Source: Bullera alba (lineage: Eukaryota; Basidiomycota; Tremellomycetes; Tremellales; Bulleraceae). Taken from it: a stretch of DNA of 64,000 bases. The stretch covers positions 372,001-436,000 of the forward strand of contig BCIX01000003.1 of the NCBI GenBank assembly GCA_001600095.1. The letters are read 5' to 3'. The notes beneath the pieces are model-generated. The model worked only from the letters and a program-made list of their open reading frames with translations, searched no databases and was not told the DNA's origin. A program made the position numbers and the translations under genes. Position 1 is the first letter of the stretch, and every line of letters starts with the position of its first letter. Below are positions 14,363-26,594 of this stretch, in pieces.

Positions 14363-14378
14363 CCTATAGGCCTATAGG
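14363..14378. repeat. 16-bp perfect palindrome in a divergent promoter
   Basis: CCTATAGGCCTATAGG is its own reverse complement and is made of two head-to-tail copies of the palindromic octamer CCTATAGG. It lies in the 289-bp gap between the starts of MCR1 (14255, minus) and the 4E-T-like gene (14545, plus). A binding site for a dimeric factor is possible but only inferred. Confidence 0.5.
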
Positions 14379-14544
14379 AGGAGCCGGCGGGCGGGGATCT
14401 GTTAGAGGGGAGGAGCGATTAACACTTGCTGGTATGGCTACTCCTCGTCTACCACCACCTGCAGCTCATACCACTCCTAGTCACGCATTGCTGTCCGTCT
14501 CCTGATCCTTCCTCTGTAGACCATCATCAGTCACTGCAGCAGCC

Positions 14545-16714
14545 ATGCCACGTGAGTCAACTGGCGTAGCCCCAGCTCACCATGTCACAGTCTCCCCTGG
14601 ATCTGTCCCCTCGCGGCTCTCGCCAAGATCTCCCATCAGTCCCAATATCAACCCGTTCGCTCCGTTGTCACCAGACCTACCTCACGCTCACCTCGTCAAC
14701 ATGCCCAGCATGCACCAAGCAGATCAGCGCAGGAGCCTCCGAACCTACACCCGGCAATCCTTGCTCCACATTGCAAAGAGATGCAAGAAGCAGGGGTGGA
14801 CCAAGCCTGCTGGTATGGCAGAGCTCGGCTCCTGGTATGGGTGAGTCCCCGAAGGAAGACGAATACTAACATAGTCAAGCCCGATGACAGGAGGAAGCAG
14901 ACATACTCACGACGATCCTGCGATAGCGTCCATCGACCCAGCACCATCAACATCTGCGAATCGTCGCAATGGTCCCGTTGGTTTTGGCGAGGGCTTTGGC
15001 TTTGGTGGTGGCATCGGGTCTGGGAGAGGTATAGGCAAATCTGGGAGATCAATCGGGTACAGTCTCACCCCTGTGTGAATCTGGCCCATGCTGATACATT
15101 TCAGATCTCGAACGACTGAGGCGCCAGCCGAGGCCAGTGAAGCCGGTTCCTCCAGAAGACCACAAAACGCAATGGGTCGCTTCGCCCTGAGAGGCAACGG
15201 CGACCGAGCCGGGCCTTCTGAGGTATGTTCAATCACAGACAGACACCGCACTGACACACTAGCCCACAAAACACGGGTCCGACCGCAACTTGAGAAGAGA
15301 CGACGGGGAATGGCGCAGACCAGGTGCGCTTAGACATCGCACTTTCCGTTACTCATAATGACCTTGTGCAGCACATAACACCAATGAAACCCACAAACGA
15401 AATGGACCAAATTGGTCGCACCGTCCAGCCTATGAAAATGACAGCGTTGAGCCTGCATGGATGGCTGATGACAGCGCTCCCGCTGCCTTGCAAGCGGGCT
15501 CGGAGCTTTCCGACAGCCGCCACTCGAATCCACTGTCGCCCCCAGGATTTGATGCCCCTGCGCCCTTCCGCTTTCGAGGAGACGATTCCCGGCGTCCAGA
15601 GAAGACCCTGGTATCCTTTTTTGATACGCTGGAAGGATCATCCAATCAGCCTCCACCAATGCCGGCTTATCCCGTTCAAGTGAAGACTTTCAACGCAGCC
15701 GACTACCTCAAATCTGCTCAAAACGCTGCGGAAGTGCAGGAACCCGCTCAGCCGGCTGGGGGCTTCTCAAGTCGCTTCCAGAAATTCTTTGGATCAGGAG
15801 CAGCTTCGGATCCCGTTGCCGCAAACGCAAATTTCGCCACTACTAGCTCGGTCTCATCTCCTAATCCAATCACGAGCCCACCCCCGGAGAGCGCAACACA
15901 CAAAGCCGATGACCACATGGCAAAGCTAATGGGTATGCTATCGACACGGGTAAGTCTTTCGCCGCTGTGCAGCGCTAACGTCGCACAGCCTACGCCAGCT
16001 CCAGAGTATTCTCCGACCGACCGTCAGAGAGGCGAAGCGGTGTCTTTGCCGGTCCAAGATCATCATTACCAGCCTTATCCGACCTCCGCTTATGGATTCC
16101 CTAATCAGTCTCGAATCGAATCACAGCCCAGCAGCACCTCTGGACATCAGAATTTTACCTCGCCGCCTCCTCAAGCCCTTTACCATCAATCCCCTGCCAC
16201 GGTACACAGAAGCGATCTTCCAGCCCCCTACGGCGGCTACCAAGGCGGGTTCCCCGCAAACTCCCAACAGCATCCGAACCTCGCACCCGTGAACCACCCG
16301 GCGTCTTTCGCTCCCGTTAATCCTGCGCCTCAGTTCGCACCCAACGGCCCCGGTAGAGCATCTCCTCAGGATCTTCTTCGTCACCTACAACGTGTACCAC
16401 CAGGTCCGCCGGGCGGTCAATACTATGCGCCGCCTCCTCCCGGTCAATTTCCTCAATATCTAGAACATGAGGCGCAATCGGCAGGAAACCACCACGTTTA
16501 TCATCAGCAGAATCCACCGTTCATGCAACAGAGAAGCGACTCAGGAAATCGGTTCGTTCCCCCTCATCACCTTGCGGAATATGATCAGAAAGGTCCACCT
16601 GCCATCTTTCCGAACCCTGGGAATCCGCCCTCGCGCAACCTGAATATGGCTCAACAGGACATGCTGGCTGCGCTTTTCGCTGGCCTCCCTGGTTCTTCTC
16701 ATCCCAATCAGTAG
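14545..16714 (+). CDS. 4E-T/Eap1-like eIF4E-binding translational regulator
   Basis: The first exon is only ATGCCAC, followed by an intron (GTGAGT...CACAG). Near the N-terminus, RTYTRQSLLHI fits the canonical eIF4E-binding motif YxxxxL(hydrophobic), shortly before GMAELGSWYG. A Gly-rich stretch (GFGEGFGFGGGIGSGRGIG) follows, then an Arg/Asp-rich segment (DRNLRRDDGEWRRP). GGFSSRFQKFFGSG resembles the SRFSRWF box of metazoan 4E-T. The long Pro/Gln-rich C-terminus ends MAQQDMLAALFAGLPG. A 39-nt intron (15950-15988) is a multiple of three without a stop. Role as a repressor bridging eIF4E to decay factors is inferred from the motif layout; orthology is not proved. Confidence 0.65.
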
Positions 16715-16759
16715 TGTCGATAGCTTTGGGTGACGAGAAGCATTATGCATCTTCGCAGT

Positions 16760-19700
16760 TCAACCTTGTCCAGCGTACTTCTTCCTCGACCAGTCTTGCC
16801 ACAAGCTGATCCACACCGCTCGCTCGGCTTCGCCTCTCGGGCCCTCACCTAGTCCTAACGGCTCACCTAGCCCTTCTCCTTCTCGGCCGCGAGCATGCAC
16901 TCGGCCGCCCTCTGTCAATCGCTCGCATAACGGGTAGAGAGCCCTTCTGAGTTCGGCGTTTACTGCTGCACTCATGGGCGCCTCGGCGTTGGCGAGAGCT
17001 CGGGTATACGCGAGTAGGATCGCTGTGACGTGCTTTGACATGCCACCAAGGGAGTGGTCGCCCGATCCGGCGAATCGTTTTTTCCCCTTCAGACGATCCG
17101 AGTTGACAAATGCGGTGACAAGCCTGGATAAGAGACTCGCGTGCTGGAGGTCAAGAGCAGGGCTCAATGTTGCTTTGGCGGGAGCGAAAAGGCGATAGGC
17201 GGTGATGCAGAGAGATGTCACCTTTGGTTCGTATCCAAGGAATATTTCGCGATGAGTTCGCAAGAGGTGAATTGACAGTTCCATCACGGAAGTAAAGAGC
17301 GCCGCGAGACCCGTACTCGGAGGGTTTCTGATGTAACGCACGAGTACTTCGGAAGCGGTGTCGAATATTGCGAGGATTGTAGAACGATGGAGCAGACGGG
17401 ACTGATAAAATGAGCGACGCTGCGCAGATGATCGATCACATACCCTCGTTTCAGACCATTGTCGAAGAAGCTCGATTGAAACGCTTTGCAGGTCGATCGG
17501 CCATCCGGTGATGTTACCGGAACAAAAGCTGCTGAACCAAGTAAGGTCGAATGGCAGAGCGTCCGCGTCTACGATAGACTTGGCTTAGCCAGCGACGAAG
17601 GAGGCGGTAGAATAGCTCACCTTTCACGACTGCGCGACAGAAGCCTTCGATTAACTGGCGCAGGTGGTCATAACGACCCTCTGCAGAACAGCTTTCCAAC
17701 CTCTCTGCCCACTTGTTACCGACGGAACCGGTCACCGAGGTCGACGTGCCAAGATGAGCTTGCAATCAGGATGTCAGCGCGGCGAAGGGTTCGGAGACAG
17801 CAAAGTTGCTCACTTCTCTGGCTCTGTGAGACAGGAATCTCTGAGGTCGTCGAGTCGGCATCGCCCAAAGCCGGAATCATACTGCACGTCGATATGGCGT
17901 CAACCAGGAATTGCAGAGGCTCTGCGGGTACTATCAGTATGCCGTGGCACGAGGGATCACGTCTTTATTTACCTGGGGGTGAAAGGCAATGCCCAGCTTT
18001 CCACATGGTCGGCGCAGTCGAAAGCAGGGCTATTGTGTGGCTCGGTGTCTGACTACCTGCGGGCTTCTTCAACAACGTGGCTAAGGAGCTGGCCCAATGC
18101 AGTAATGATTGGCGGAATAGCGGCTCCAACTCAGCGCTGAAACTGAACGCTCGTCAGTCAGATACTTGCATCGAAGGGAAGGGCACCGTACCGTTCATTC
18201 TTTGTTGAGCACAGTCGATCGGCAATCACGACCCAGCTTTGCAGGTCAAATGACCACGATGGCTCTCCAGGTCGAGCTCGGGCGGCCATCGTCGATGTGA
18301 CAACAGACGTAGCTAGCTGATTCCACATAGCGGGCATGCCATGGAGAGCTCTAGAGCAGTTGTCAACGCATGTCAAGAACTGTACCACTTACCGAGCCAG
18401 GGCGCGTACGATCTTCAGACACGGGCCTACCGCCGATATTTTCTCATGGCAGGAAAGTGATAACCTTTCGACGATACGTGTCCGAACTTCATCAGCTAGC
18501 GATTGATACTGGCAAAGTTAGCTATGAGATCAAGCCAAACGACATACCATGCGCGTAGCAAATTGGGAATCTGATAGGGATTGAGCCATCCATTCAAGCT
18601 CAGATCCCGTCCATTCCCGTCCAGTGGAAGCGACAAGGCGACTCCACGCGAGCAAGTTCTGTTCCGACGTAAGGAAGGTGGGCGGAAGGCATTGATGTAA
18701 CTGGTGGTACGAGGCGTCCGACCAGACATCGACCGGGGAGACTGTCGTGTTAGCTAGTCCTACATTGACAGACATACCGACTGAAAGCCCCTTGTCCCAT
18801 ATGTTCCCGTCCAAGGTCCAAGCAGCATCTGACGCAGACGATTGCGGAAGATCTTCCGCTGCGGCTGCTTGTAGCAAACGCGAGATCTGACTTTTGCTTG
18901 CAAAGCGACTAGCGTGCGTGAGCAGAGCATGCGTTACACCCATAGGTTGCAGCTCACCATGCAATTGATGACCCGCCGCGGGTCAGTATGTTCAACAGCT
19001 GATTCGTCTCGAGCAAAGGCGATGTCGTGTTGTCGGCTATGGCCTCACCGCTGGCACTGGAGAGCACGCTTAAACATGAGTCCACCAATCTTTCTCTTGA
19101 CAGTGAAGGCCAGACATCAGGAGCAACCGAGATAGACTGTAGACAGGCGGCGAGCTGTATCGTCAGTTTTAGTTTGAAGGGCTGAAGCTCACGATCTCAT
19201 TCCTGGCTTCGGCAAGGGTGCTGGGGGACGCGAAACGGTCCAAAAGACCCCCACTTTGAACTCCCAGCTTCCGAACGGCACTGCGGTCACACCGGGACAG
19301 CCGCAATCGTGCTGCACAGATGATGTTTACTTCCCATTCCTTGTCGCCGGCCTCCTGCTCGAGCTTAGAGATGACGTCCGTAGTGTTGTCGACGGACTTT
19401 GCCAGGTCGTCGCTTTTCAATGTCGTCCCAGCCGTTAACACGATTCGGGCTATCCGGCTTCGAATGCCAGCGATAGCGGCTGATCTGGTCACACATACGG
19501 AACTCGCCTCACGCTTCCGCTTGCGAGTCGACTTCGAGTCACCATCCGCCAACGCCGTGCTCCACGTCTGTCCTTCATCATGAAGCACCGAGAACCGGGT
19601 AAGGAGAGCCAGCGATACTTCATGCCAAGCTTTAGTGGCGGACTTCTGATCGGCCATTTCCTTGGAGGCGGTCGACAAAGCTCGCCTGAACATCGTGCTA

Positions 19701-21245
19701 CCAAATGTCCCCTTGATGATGACAGCGTACAAGGACCGGACGGTCTCCGACGAAGCCGCCTGCGCGAACAAGTCTTGGACGCATTGATCAAGCTGAAGTA
19801 TGAGGGTGGGCAAGTCGCGAGTCAGCCGATGGTAGTTGATCAATGTGACCAAGAGTTTTGCTGCCGCTTCTTGGGAGGTTGGGGGAGCCTACGATCATCT
19901 CAGAGCTGAGCACATGTTGCGACTTACGGCGATACACCATTGGATCGTATCAGTCTGAATACCCGCGTGGGCGTGATCCAACTGTTCTAATAGGCTCAAA
20001 ACGTGCAATGCTCGATCTCTGCACGCGTGAACTCCCGCAATCGGTTCGGCGACGGATTGAAGGCAATTTTGAGCTGCTGCTGATTCCATGGACAAGATGC
20101 GAGCCCAGTGTTGCTCTGACTCGACGTAGCCGCCCCAGTGACTGATGACAGCCCATAAGTCCACTCGCGCGTTCCAGACTGTAGAAAGGGCGACAGCCGA
20201 GACCGAAGGAAGGCGCTGGGCAATGTTGAGACTGTCGATCACGGCGACCGTTGCCTGGTACACGGTCTCTCGAACATGTTGGGCAACTGCGATGTCCAAC
20301 GATCCTTCAGATTTGCTGGGGCGCAGATGAAGCTTGTATCGATTACGCTGCAAGGCGGCAATATACTGCTTGAGCAGATCAGGAAGGACGCTGGTGACCG
20401 CAAGTACGTCTTGGTCTGTGTGGCTGTTCAACCTTTCGAGTAGCTGTTTGAAGGGGTTTGTACCTTCAAGAGCGGACAAGGAAAACATCTGTTGGGGAAG
20501 CATGTCACTCTCGCGAAGGGATGGGTATTTGGACCAGGCTCGCGCATAGGACGGAGTCAGCGCCAAGATACCATCACAAAGCTGAGACAGGTCAGATCCA
20601 CAATCGACCGCAGCGTGCCTGTCGCTCACCTTGCGTCCTGTTTCCGGCGAATCTTCAGGCAGCCAAACCTCCCCCAGCAAGGACCATAACGAGAGCGCAT
20701 GTCCATCTAGGAGAGGTAGGACTTCTGCCGCAAGTGTCGAAACCAGCGAGCTATACGCATCGAGCCACAGATCTGCCTTGACGGCATTGGATTGGCCGTG
20801 ATGTAGGAGGCGGAAGGACTGACAAGCCAAGCTGACAAGACGATCCGGGCTGGATCCCGTTTTGTCGACGACTTGCAGGAATGCGCGGAAGAGGTTGATT
20901 GAAGATGAGTCCAACGAAGGACACGATGGCGCGACGAGCGCTAGGACCTGGTGATACGTAGGATTGAGAAGAGGCGAGTCGCTGCTTCTGCTTGATGTCA
21001 GGATGGTCGTTGATCTTCATCGACGAGACTTACTTTTGCCTCGTCTTCGACCAAGAATCGATGACCCAATCCCTCAGAACGATGGCTTTGTTTGGCAGGT
21101 AAATGTCCTCACTGCACCAAGTCTCCTGAGCAATAGAGGTCTTGAGCGGCCAGTCGGGGCGGGGTGGGTCGGTTGGTGCTTTGAGAGCTCGGATCAAGGC
21201 ATGCGAAGACTTGAGATACTCTGGTATGCTAGGACATGAAGACAT
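16760..21245 (-). CDS. URB2: Urb2/Npa2-family ribosome biogenesis protein
   Basis: Start at 21245: the N-terminus has LKTSIAQETW...IYLPNKAIVLRDWVIDSWSK, matching the Urb2 start pattern (K..A..aW......PNK..vl.eWl). After an intron, exon 2 continues SSDSPLLNPTYHQVLALVAP into a long alpha-helical, Leu-rich body over several exons (20914-18200). The last exon (about 17341-16760) carries the conserved C-terminal Urb2 region with LLAYTRAL, LRRALYPLCERL and WISLWQDWSRKKYAGQG. Family knowledge: Urb2 acts with Npa1 in early nucleolar pre-60S particles. Roughly 1400 residues are expected. Internal borders around 17340-19170 were not resolved exon by exon. Confidence 0.75.
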
Positions 21246-21607
21246 TGACGGCCGACCTTATAGCGCCTTGGAGGACGGATCGATGGTCGGCAAGGTGAGG
21301 GAGCTGTCCAAGCTGTCTAGATCGAAGTATCTGAGCCGCTACGAGACAGTTGTCTGACCGCACTCAGCAAGATGATGGCCGCTGGATTCGATGAAAGGGT
21401 CGAGCTGAAGCAGGCAGAAGCAACGCTGAAGACTGACAGCGGCACAACAGCGGCTCGAGATCACCAAAAGTCTGAAACACAAAAATGTGCATTCGGGCGG
21501 AGGTCGCCGCGACTGGCTATAGCGCGAATCTCTAAACTCTCTGAGCTCTGCCCGCTGTACTCTACATGCACCGTAGCCTAGACATGCTGGTGACTCCGCG
21601 GTCGGGT

Positions 21608-23376
21608 TCACTGCCGACTCTTCCGCCCCACCGATACCTCGCCGGAGGAAGTCACAGACTCGGAACGATGCTGTATGAGATTGGAGGTCAGCAAATCGCC
21701 TTCTGACGCAGGTATCAGATGGAAACCTGACTGCGGCCCACTCACATCCCGGAGACTGCTGCCGATAGGGGGCACAAATCCTTCCCTTTGGGCTGACAAA
21801 GCTCTGACCTCTTGCTCGACTCGATCCACTTGCCGCTTGATATCCACGAGTGCGCCCACGGCTTGCAACAAGCTTTCGAATTCATCGATGTTTGCGCGTG
21901 TGGGCATGACCAATCGCTGAGCATTGATGCCGAGCTCGGAGAGAATCTCAGTGACGCGGATGACGGAGCTCGATTTGGGCACGGGCATCTTGGTAGACCT
22001 GAGGGTGGCTGGTTGGTGCATCGCGTGCTTTGCGGCAAGCTGTGACGTCTGACCACCGGGGGCCGCAAACGGTCGATATATGCACCGTTGATTGTCTGAC
22101 GCAGCGTGATGAGCTCAACACCCCGGGATCCGGTCTTCAATGACCTACCGTAGATGGCCATGTCCTTGACTTTTTTGGCTGGCGCTGGAGTTTCTGTGAC
22201 ATTTGCTTCGACGAACTCCCCATCTTCAGGTCTCTTCCGTTTCTTGGCCTGAGCACGTTAGCGAAGGTCGCACCAGGGGAATTCCGAAGTATCATCTAAT
22301 TTACCTTGTCTGCCCCAAGAATCGTATCCAGGGTACTTTGATCCACGTTGTACAGTCCACTGTCGAACCCTACCACATTGCGCATGAGATCATCCCTCTC
22401 CGCACGAAAGCGTTTCCCGTTTTGTTCCATGCGTTTCACTTCGATGAACAGAGCCTCTTCTTCCGCGATCTCCGACGCAGTCAAATGGAACAGACCAGAC
22501 GAGTACTGTTTCCGCTTCGTCTCTCGAGCTAGGTTTTGTTAGTGATATGATGAGCTGACAGCACGATACACATACCTTTGTCGAAAGAATATGCTTGTAT
22601 GAGCTGCTGCTGAGTCTGTGCGTCACTGGCTGTGCGAGTGCGGACTAGCCTTCTACAGATTGTGTAATATCGGTCTTTGATGTCCTGCAAGAAATCAGTT
22701 GATATACCCACAAGCTTCCGAACGTACTAACCTCGACCGATCTCTTTCGAGGAGGAGTTGATCCTTTGACGTCCACGTACTCGTATCTGTCAGCAACCAC
22801 GACGAATCGTAAATCGTATTGCCGCAGCAGGTCGAACAAGTAGGCGGTTTCTTGAGCCGTCCAGTCCGCATCCGCTAGGTGTTGATCATATTCGAATTGA
22901 CTGTATGCCATGACCGAGGGACCAAATCGATTGAATTGAGAGAAATGCAAATCTGTCGATCCGTCAGACAGCTTCTCCTTGCGTGTAGCACACCTTTTGA
23001 GCTTTCTCCGAGCCCGGACTGCTTCGACCATCGAGACAGCCTTGGAATGATTTGATTGTCACTGGCCGCCGGGATGAATGGTACTTTCTCCCTGACGATT
23101 TGGCAAATGAGCACCTTGCACTTCAGAAACTCGATCCGCACAAGAACGATCCGCTCACCATTTGGCAGCTTTGAGCTTGAGTTTGGGTTTCTCGCGGTAC
23201 TTTGGAACGCTTGGCGGTTGACTGTCCAATAATGACGGGGAGTTCGCCCCGATGAGGGCGTAGAGCTCTCTCGAAATTCCTTCTGGTCTCTTCACCGCCG
23301 ATGAGCGTTTCGGGACGTGACCGCTGGATGACCCAGCCTGAATATTGAGGATAGATCGCACGTCGTTGGAAGACAT
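21608..23376 (-). CDS. SWC4: SWC4/DMAP1, subunit of SWR1 and NuA4 chromatin complexes
   Basis: Start at 23376 gives MSSNDVRSILNIQ, like the DMAP1 opening, followed by PEGISRELYALIG and a basic KYREKPKLKLKAAKW stretch. The central exon has FSQFNRFGPSVMAYSQFEYD, then DADWTAQETAYLFDLLRQYD and LRFVVVADRYEY, the SANT/Myb-like DMAP1 domain. The C-terminal exon (22021-21608) includes SSSVIRVTEILSELGINAQR and a coiled coil. Family knowledge: the protein is shared by the SWR1 H2A.Z-exchange complex and NuA4 acetyltransferase. It lies divergent to ARD1 (461-bp shared upstream region) and upstream of URB2 on the same strand. Confidence 0.9.
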
Positions 23377-23837
23377 GGCGGTGGTTTATCCAGGAATCGA
23401 GTATGGCGATGTCGGAAGATGCTCTGTCAAAGCCACATCCACTGAAGCTTGGAGTGACGCGCTCGAGTAGACGGTCCAAGGTTCACAGCGACGAGCGGTC
23501 GTCTGCTCTTCGATATGGCGGTTCGAGCTGTGTGTGAGAGAAAGAGAGCAATTGAGTTGCTACTGCCTCGACCTGCCCGCTTAACTTGCGCGCTCATATC
23601 TGCGGGGAAGCCAATTTTGCTTCCGCTATTCCGACAACCTCGAAGCTCGAATTCGAATTAATGAGCGCTGAAGCTCTGAAGAGCTAAAGACTCGTACTTC
23701 TGGAAGGCATACTATATTCGCACTCGACAAGCTTTGTGTTCACAGAAGCCGTACGGATACACGCAGCTCACCGACCGCATCTCAATCTTAGCACGTCGCT
23801 GTCGACCAATTCATATATATAAGTCTCCGTAATCAAG
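23377..23837. other. Divergent upstream region of SWC4 and ARD1
   Basis: No gene is seen here. A TATATATAAG run at 23814-23823 sits only about 15 bp before the ARD1 ATG, so it may be leader sequence rather than a working TATA box. Two directly repeated GAAGCTC..GAATTCGAATT elements near 23640-23660 are noted without assigned role. Confidence 0.35.
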
Positions 23838-24547
23838 ATGGACATTCGCCAAGCTACAGTGAGCAAGGTGCCTCTGCACAGGGTTGAAGACACTCACTCG
23901 TACCAGGTCGACGATCTTCTGGGCATGCAGAACGCCAATCTTCTCAACTTGCCTGAGAACTATACCTTGAAATACTGTGGGTGCGACACTTGTGCCTCGT
24001 ACTCGTGCTGATACACATCTTACAGACCTTTACCATGCTCTGACCTGGCCTGAGCTCTCCTACGTCGCGGTTGACCCTCGCGGACGCATCGTCGGCTACA
24101 TCCTCGCGAAGATGTGAGTCAATAGCAGGGAGCCTCTGCTGACTGACAGGGAGGAAGAACCAAGTGCGGAGCCCAGCGGACACGTTACCTCGATCTCTGT
24201 TCTCCGCCCATACAGACGTTTGGGACTGGCCAATAAGTTGATGAAGCAATCCCGTAAGTCTCTTTGTACAGTCGTTCAGTCAGATACTGAGAGGCACTCT
24301 TTAGAGGAAGCCATGGTTGCTCACTACAACGCCAAACATATCACTCTGCACGTTAGGAAGTCGAATCGGGCCGCAATATCGTTGTATCGCGATACCCTTG
24401 GATTCGAAGTTCATGTTATGGAGCAGGGCTACTGTGAGTTGTCCGGCATGTCCAAGATGCGATCAGCGCCTGACGATTCATGCCATAGATGCGGATGGGG
24501 AGGACGCATATGGTATGCGATACGTATTTGAGCCTGTCAGCTCTTAG
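23838..24547 (+). CDS. ARD1: N-alpha-acetyltransferase catalytic subunit (NatA)
   Basis: Six exons give a protein of about 155 residues: [59 protein letters not shown], then the acetyl-CoA loop [13 protein letters not shown] (R/QxxGxG/A type), [20 protein letters not shown] and LGFEV. This is the canonical Naa10/Ard1 GNAT sequence. Family knowledge: with Naa15 it acetylates N-termini exposed after Met removal on nascent chains at the ribosome. The protein is near the minimal GNAT length and lacks the long acidic tail of human NAA10. Five introns all keep frame. It is the last host gene before the repeat island. Confidence 0.95.
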
Positions 24548-25759
24548 GATATGCGATAACATGGGTTCATCCTGTGGTCAATGGACACCTCGGCCGCTCT
24601 CTTCCGCTCGTTGCGTCCAGCTGTGACCTGCGTGTAACCCTTCGAGTCCGGTCGGCTTCAGCTCAGATCACTTCAACCCGGTGATGCTCAGTGGTCACTC
24701 CTGCTTTCCCGTGATCCAGTCAGTCCGGTTTCAATTTGATCTCCTATACACTTCGAGAGAGGCTCGTCTTGGCGACCAGGAGAGCTGTGTGACACTGTCG
24801 AAAGCCATCTAGTCGACACTATGCCAGGGCAGTGAGGTGTTTGATACAAATCGTAGCTTGGAATGGCGGTGAGGAGTCTCTTCAGGCCAAGCGCAAGGTA
24901 CTGACCCATGCTAAAGTGGCCCATCGTTTGAATCCTGAGGCCTGATCCACTCTCTAGATCTGTCATCATCCACAAACTCAAAAGGAATATTGATGCATCC
25001 TTCCTGATCATAAGTTTGTACACACAGCTGTGAAGTTGCTAGTCACAGATAGCCATCTTCAGCGCTTCCTCTGGCCGCTGATCTAGTTCAGGCAGCTCAG
25101 ATATAGGCACAGGTTTCCTTCTCTGCTCTCAAATCTCAATCTCTCTATTGGCGGATACACATTAATACCCTGCACAGGATGCTGCAGCCTATTCTCAGCA
25201 AGCAGTGCTGTTTCATAGCTCAAAGCTTGATGCTGCCAAAAGCCAGACCCTCATCACTTCTCTGAAGGTTCTGCATATACTCCACAGTCTCACATCACAA
25301 CGCTACACTCCCTATCTCATGTTAGCCTTAACACCACTGATGTCCAGGCTAGTACAAGTGCTCCTGCTAACCCTTTGACCGCTCCTGGGGGTTTGGCACT
25401 AATTTGGCTTCCACCCACTGGTGAGTCAGTGCAGCAAATCAAGCAAAGCAGGCTTGCTGATGGCAGGCGTCATGGTCTGGCTTGTGCTGGGGTGTCATGT
25501 TCTGGCTGGTGCTGTATCCAAAGCCACAAAAATGTCACAACCAGTCTTGCATTCCAGGTGCCACATTGCAATCAGTTCTGCTTATCTGATTGACACATTT
25601 GTCAAGCTATTCTGAACTGGCATTCAGTCTATTTGATGACTCTCTGGAGCAATCATATTGTGGTATATATGCAAATCCAAAACGTTGCGTGACTACTGCC
25701 TCAATTGTGGGATCCTTGTTGCATATGCAAGCAGTGTAGTTCTGCTGCAACGCAGCCCA

Positions 25760-25875
25760 TGTTCAGTTTGTAACCCAAGTGGAAACGGGATCCGGAGCAA
25801 GGGCAGTAGAGCAAGTACCACAGACAAGGAGTTCAGGATACAGCCCAAACTCAAAGTCATAGTGATGTATGAATC
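25760..25875 (+). repeat. Diverged LTR fragment (5' part)
   Basis: GGATCCGGAGCAAGGGCAGT and the surrounding 100 bases match the first part of the intact solo LTR that begins at 25949, with many C-to-T and G-to-A differences. For example TTCGCAACCCGAG in the solo LTR reads TTTGTAACCCAAG here. Only the 5' portion is recognisable. Confidence 0.65.
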
Positions 25876-25948
25876 ATTGGTCGATCCGATGAGTGAACCA
25901 TGGTTGTTCCTTCCAACGCTGTCAACGTTGCACAAGTTTAATGCCAAG

Positions 25949-26594
25949 TGTTACGTCCCAACCTTTGTTTGGTTCGCAACCCGAGTAGAATCGGATCCGG
26001 AGCAAGGACAGTAGAACAAGGAGGACACGGAGAATGGACAAGGAGTACAGGATAGATCTCAAGCTGGAAGTTGTAGCCGCCAAGCCCGACTATGGCCATA
26101 GTCAAGCCACCGACTATGACCATAGTCAAGCCACCAACTAAGGCAATAGTGCGGGTCGACTATGATCATAGTCAAGCTTGGTGAAGCCACCGACTATGCT
26201 CATAGTCAGGGTTGACTATGATCATAGTCAGGGCCAACTAAGGCCGTAGTCAGGGCCAACTATGAACATAGTCGCCAAGCCGACTATGACCGTAGTTTTC
26301 CTAAGTATCTAGTTTGCTCTGTACAGTATATATAGCTAGCAGTTCATAGCCTGATTGGTCCTCTCCCAAGGATCAATCTATCAACAAGTTACTCTTCTAA
26401 AGCCCACTCGCATTTGCTTGCCCTCCGATCCTTCCGAGCTGTATCTAAGTCGACTTGCCCTCTCGTGACTGAGTCTCTTCTAGACCAAGTCTCCAGTCCA
26501 GTAGTGATACCTTTCTGGTATCACTTGAGTCTGTCCACGTCCCTTCTTCCCCCAGACACCAACTTCCGGGCTTTCTCGGTGTCAGGTCGTAACA
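25949..26594 (+). mobile_element. Solo LTR with perfect 5-bp target-site duplication
   Basis: The element begins TGTTACG and ends CGTAACA, a 7-bp terminal inverted repeat with the TG...CA ends typical of LTRs. It is flanked on both sides by CCAAG (25944-25948 and 26595-26599). At 646 bp, with no internal coding region, it fits an LTR left by recombination. Its 5' third holds a cluster of GACTATG..CATAGTC hairpins, followed by a TATATATAG stretch near 26328. It retains more CpG than the neighbouring copies, so it is probably the youngest one. Confidence 0.85.
26088..26295. repeat. Array of short hairpins inside the solo LTR
   Basis: About eight dyads of the form GACTATG-N2-CATAGTC occur in 208 bp. 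Perfect palindromes are GACTATGGCCATAGTC (26088-26103), GACTATGATCATAGTC (26158-26173) and TGACTATGATCATAGTCA (26213-26230). Imperfect ones are at 26112-26127, 26192-26207 and three more up to 26295. Spacers such as CAAGCCACC and AGGGCCAAC recur. Position in the U3 part of the LTR suggests a regulatory or structural role. Confidence 0.8.

Noticed and set aside
17486..18140. Plus-strand ORFs of 188 and 158 codons opposite URB2
   Set aside because: They lie antisense to URB2 exons and show no domain or splice context.
26088..26295. CRISPR-like array
   Set aside because: The repeats are short dyads within an LTR of a eukaryotic genome, with uneven spacers that are themselves repeated.
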